8,317 bases of DNA. It comes from Flavobacteriaceae bacterium (lineage in GTDB: Bacteria; Bacteroidota; Bacteroidia; Flavobacteriales; Flavobacteriaceae). The position numbers and the translations under genes are program-made. Shown in pieces: positions 6,463 to 8,317 of this stretch; within the stretch, counting starts at the first letter, position 1, and the number at the start of each line of letters is the position of its first letter. Below the pieces are notes generated by a model. It searched no databases and was not told the origin of the DNA. It saw only the letters and a list, made by a program, of their open reading frames with translations. The DNA lies in assembly GCA_013214275.1 (NCBI GenBank), contig JABSPP010000059.1, positions 1 to 8,317 on the forward strand. Reading direction: 5' to 3'.

Positions 6463-8317
6463 ATGAATAAAAATTACATTCAAGCATTCATTTTATTTAT
6501 CGCTATTTCGTTTTCATCCTACTCTCAAGTAATCGATGATGACTTTGAAGACGGAGATTTATCAGGATGGACGGAAGGTACAGCTAGTGATTGGACCAAT
6601 TCTACTAGCTCTCCTATCACAGGCACTCGATCTCTAAAACACAATCTATCAGGTGTTACAGATGAAAGTTATATTTATCACGACATTTCATCGCTAGATT
6701 TATCAACTCAAAATATTTCGTGGCAATTCAATTTGGCTAATGGATCATGGGATCCTTCCAGTTCAAACAGATTTTGGGTATATCTTACGGCAAATGAAAC
6801 GGATCTAAGTTCATCAACTGTAGATGGATATGCCGTGGGTGTTAACTTAATTGGTACATCTGATATTCTTACCTTATGGAAAGTTACCAACGGATCTGCA
6901 GATGTTGCTATTGTTACTTCATCCCTAGATTGGGGGAGCAGCGATTCAGTAGGTATGAGGGTAACTAGAAGCACCTCTGGTGAATGGGAGTTACTTATTG
7001 ACTCTGATGGTGGATTTGATTCTTTGGTATCCGCAGGAACGGGAACCAATACAGATTACACCCATGATGACAATTTTGGTTTATTTTTTGATTTTACCTC
7101 GACTAGAGCAGGACTGCTACGGATGGATGATGTCACTGTAGAGGGTGCTCCTCCGAGTTCTGATCCAGCAGTTTCTTTTGTCTCCTCTTCAAGTCCAGTA
7201 ACAGAAACGGATACTACATTTAATACAAATATTCCTGTAACTCTTACGAATTATGATGCGGATGTAACCATTAGCATTGCAGTCAATGGTTCCAGTACAG
7301 CCGAAGCTGGGGACTATACCTTAAATACTACTTCATTGGTTTTTGACGCCAATGAAACATTAAATATTTCTTTAGACATCAATGATGATGCGGATAATGA
7401 TGATGAAACCGTCATATTAGACATTGCAGTATCCTCAGGAACAGCCAATTTAAGCATTAGTCAACATACGGTTACTATTACCGACGATGAACTCCCAAAT
7501 CTGATCATCAATGAAATACTAGCTGATCCTGACACATCCACTGGTGATGCCAATGGCGATGGATCTGTAAGTGGCTCAGAAGATGAGTTTGTAGAATTGT
7601 ACAATGCTTCTGGTGCCGATCTTGACATATCAGGATATACACTTGAAGATGGTTTTTCTGTGAGACACACCTTCCCACAAGGAACAATTTTACCATCAAG
7701 TGCTGTCATCGTGGTTTTTGGAGGAGGAACTCCAACGAACATTCCAGGTCTTTCTCAAGTGGCATCTACAACTGCCTTGGGGTTGAACAATGGTGGAGAT
7801 ACGGTTACCATAAAAGACGCTTCTTCTACCACTGTTGCAACGGAAACTTATGGAAATGATGCAGGAGACAACGAAGCCTTGGCGAGAGATCCTGACTTAA
7901 CAGGTAGTTTTGTCAAGCATTCAACCATTACAGGAAATTCTGTAGCTTTCTCTCCAGGAAGACAAAATGCAGACAATATTCCTTTCTCAAAAATATGGAC
8001 TGGAGGAACAGACAATGATTGGACATTAGCATCAAACTGGGATAATAACAGTACCCCGTCATCTCCAGTTGATAATATTTGGATACCTTCTGGTCTTACT
8101 AGATACCCAACAGCTTCTGGAGCCGTTACAGTAAACTCAGTCACATTGAACTCCGCAACTACTTTAATTGCCCAATCAACGTTTGGAGGAACAATTATTT
8201 ACAACAGAAACATCCCGACAACCAACTGGTATTTAATTTCTTCGCCAGTAGTAGGACAAGACATAGATATGTTTGTTGCAACAGAAGGGTTAGCCTCTGG
8301 TACTGGAAACAACATTG
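6463..8317 (+). CDS. Large secreted multidomain surface protein (Calx-beta, lamin-tail), C-terminus beyond window
   Basis: The frame is open from the ATG at 6463 to the window end, giving 618 residues with no stop. A signal peptide (MNKNYIQAF..., ending SSYS-Q near residue 21) marks export. Residues about 23-230 form a Ser/Thr/Asp-rich beta-sandwich region resembling concanavalin/LamG-like lectin folds ('DDDFEDGDLSGW', 'LLRMDDVTVEG'). Residues 234-343 are a Calx-beta domain ('SAEAGDY'-like turn TAEAGDYT, ending HTVTITDDE). Residues 345 to about 505 are a lamin-tail domain ('LIINEILADP', 'DEFVELYNASGADLDISGYTLED', ending SPGRQNAD), carrying an EF-hand-like loop at 362-373. From W512, 'WTGGTDNDWTLASNW' begins a module common in Bacteroidetes surface proteins, followed by 'TTNWYLISSPV'. 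No enzyme motif is seen. Adhesion or surface binding, with outer-membrane export by the type IX system, is inference; its sorting domain would lie beyond the edge. Confidence 0.85.
   Translation, partial: MNKNYIQAFILFIAISFSSYSQVIDDDFEDGDLSGWTEGTASDWTNSTSSPITGTRSLKHNLSGVTDESYIYHDISSLDLSTQNISWQFNLANGSWDPSSSNRFWVYLTANETDLSSSTVDGYAVGVNLIGTSDILTLWKVTNGSADVAIVTSSLDWGSSDSVGMRVTRSTSGEWELLIDSDGGFDSLVSAGTGTNTDYTHDDNFGLFFDFTSTRAGLLRMDDVTVEGAPPSSDPAVSFVSSSSPVTETDTTFNTNIPVTLTNYDADVTISIAVNGSSTAEAGDYTLNTTSLVFDANETLNISLDINDDADNDDETVILDIAVSSGTANLSISQHTVTITDDELPNLIINEILADPDTSTGDANGDGSVSGSEDEFVELYNASGADLDISGYTLEDGFSVRHTFPQGTILPSSAVIVVFGGGTPTNIPGLSQVASTTALGLNNGGDTVTIKDASSTTVATETYGNDAGDNEALARDPDLTGSFVKHSTITGNSVAFSPGRQNADNIPFSKIWTGGTDNDWTLASNWDNNSTPSSPVDNIWIPSGLTRYPTASGAVTVNSVTLNSATTLIAQSTFGGTIIYNRNIPTTNWYLISSPVVGQDIDMFVATEGLASGTGNNI

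Noticed and set aside
6708..8144. Several minus-strand open frames opposite the surface-protein gene
   Set aside because: The plus-strand frame is continuously open with a signal peptide and known domains; the opposite frames are by-products of its Ser/Thr/Asp-rich codons.
1..8317. CRISPR arrays, tRNA or rRNA genes, insertion sequences, phage or defence genes
   Set aside because: No regularly spaced repeats, cloverleaf-like segments, transposase motifs or defence-type domains were seen on either strand.

Overview
The window looks like a chromosomal segment from a marine-type Bacteroidetes bacterium, most likely family Flavobacteriaceae. The evidence is low G+C, A/T-rich leaders without clear Shine-Dalgarno sequences, Bacteroidetes-type promoters (TTG or TTTG, 19 nt, TAnnTTTG), a DUF7033-type polysaccharide deacetylase typical of the phylum, and a large secreted Calx-beta/lamin-tail surface protein.

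Minus-strand block (1-2098): three genes read leftward, radC, then a polysaccharide-deacetylase family gene 15 nt later, then a partial gene that overlaps the deacetylase by 8 nt and runs off the left edge. The tight spacing suggests one transcription unit. radC and the deacetylase both appear to start with TTG. The partial gene, of which only 30 codons are visible, resembles the N-terminus of a Bacteroidetes acyltransferase-like (FemAB/GNAT) family.

Divergent gap and isomerase (2099-3183): a 191-nt divergent region holds two small inverted repeats. It is followed by a single gene for an exported, probably lipid-anchored, TIM-barrel sugar isomerase of the hydroxypyruvate isomerase family.

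Intergenic stretch (3184-3518): this 335-nt gap contains a compact structured element at about 3209-3312 that resembles a dispersed intergenic repeat of flavobacterial genomes, then the trkA promoter.

Potassium uptake operon (3519-6368): trkA (peripheral NAD-binding gating subunit) and trkH (membrane potassium translocator) lie 3 nt apart, a complete two-gene uptake system. The promoter position fixes the trkA start at 3519 rather than at an upstream GTG.

Right end (6463-8317): a Bacteroidetes-type promoter leads into a large secreted protein cut by the window edge. Its 618 visible residues comprise a signal peptide, a lectin-like beta-sandwich, a Calx-beta domain, a lamin-tail domain carrying an EF-hand-like calcium loop, and the start of a further surface module. 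A type IX secretion sorting signal would be expected beyond the window.

Most of the region is ordinary core-genome content. I found no convincing new biological system. The points most worth checking are the structured repeat with alternative pairings, the EF-hand-like loop in the lamin-tail domain, the exported isomerase, and the cluster of non-ATG starts.
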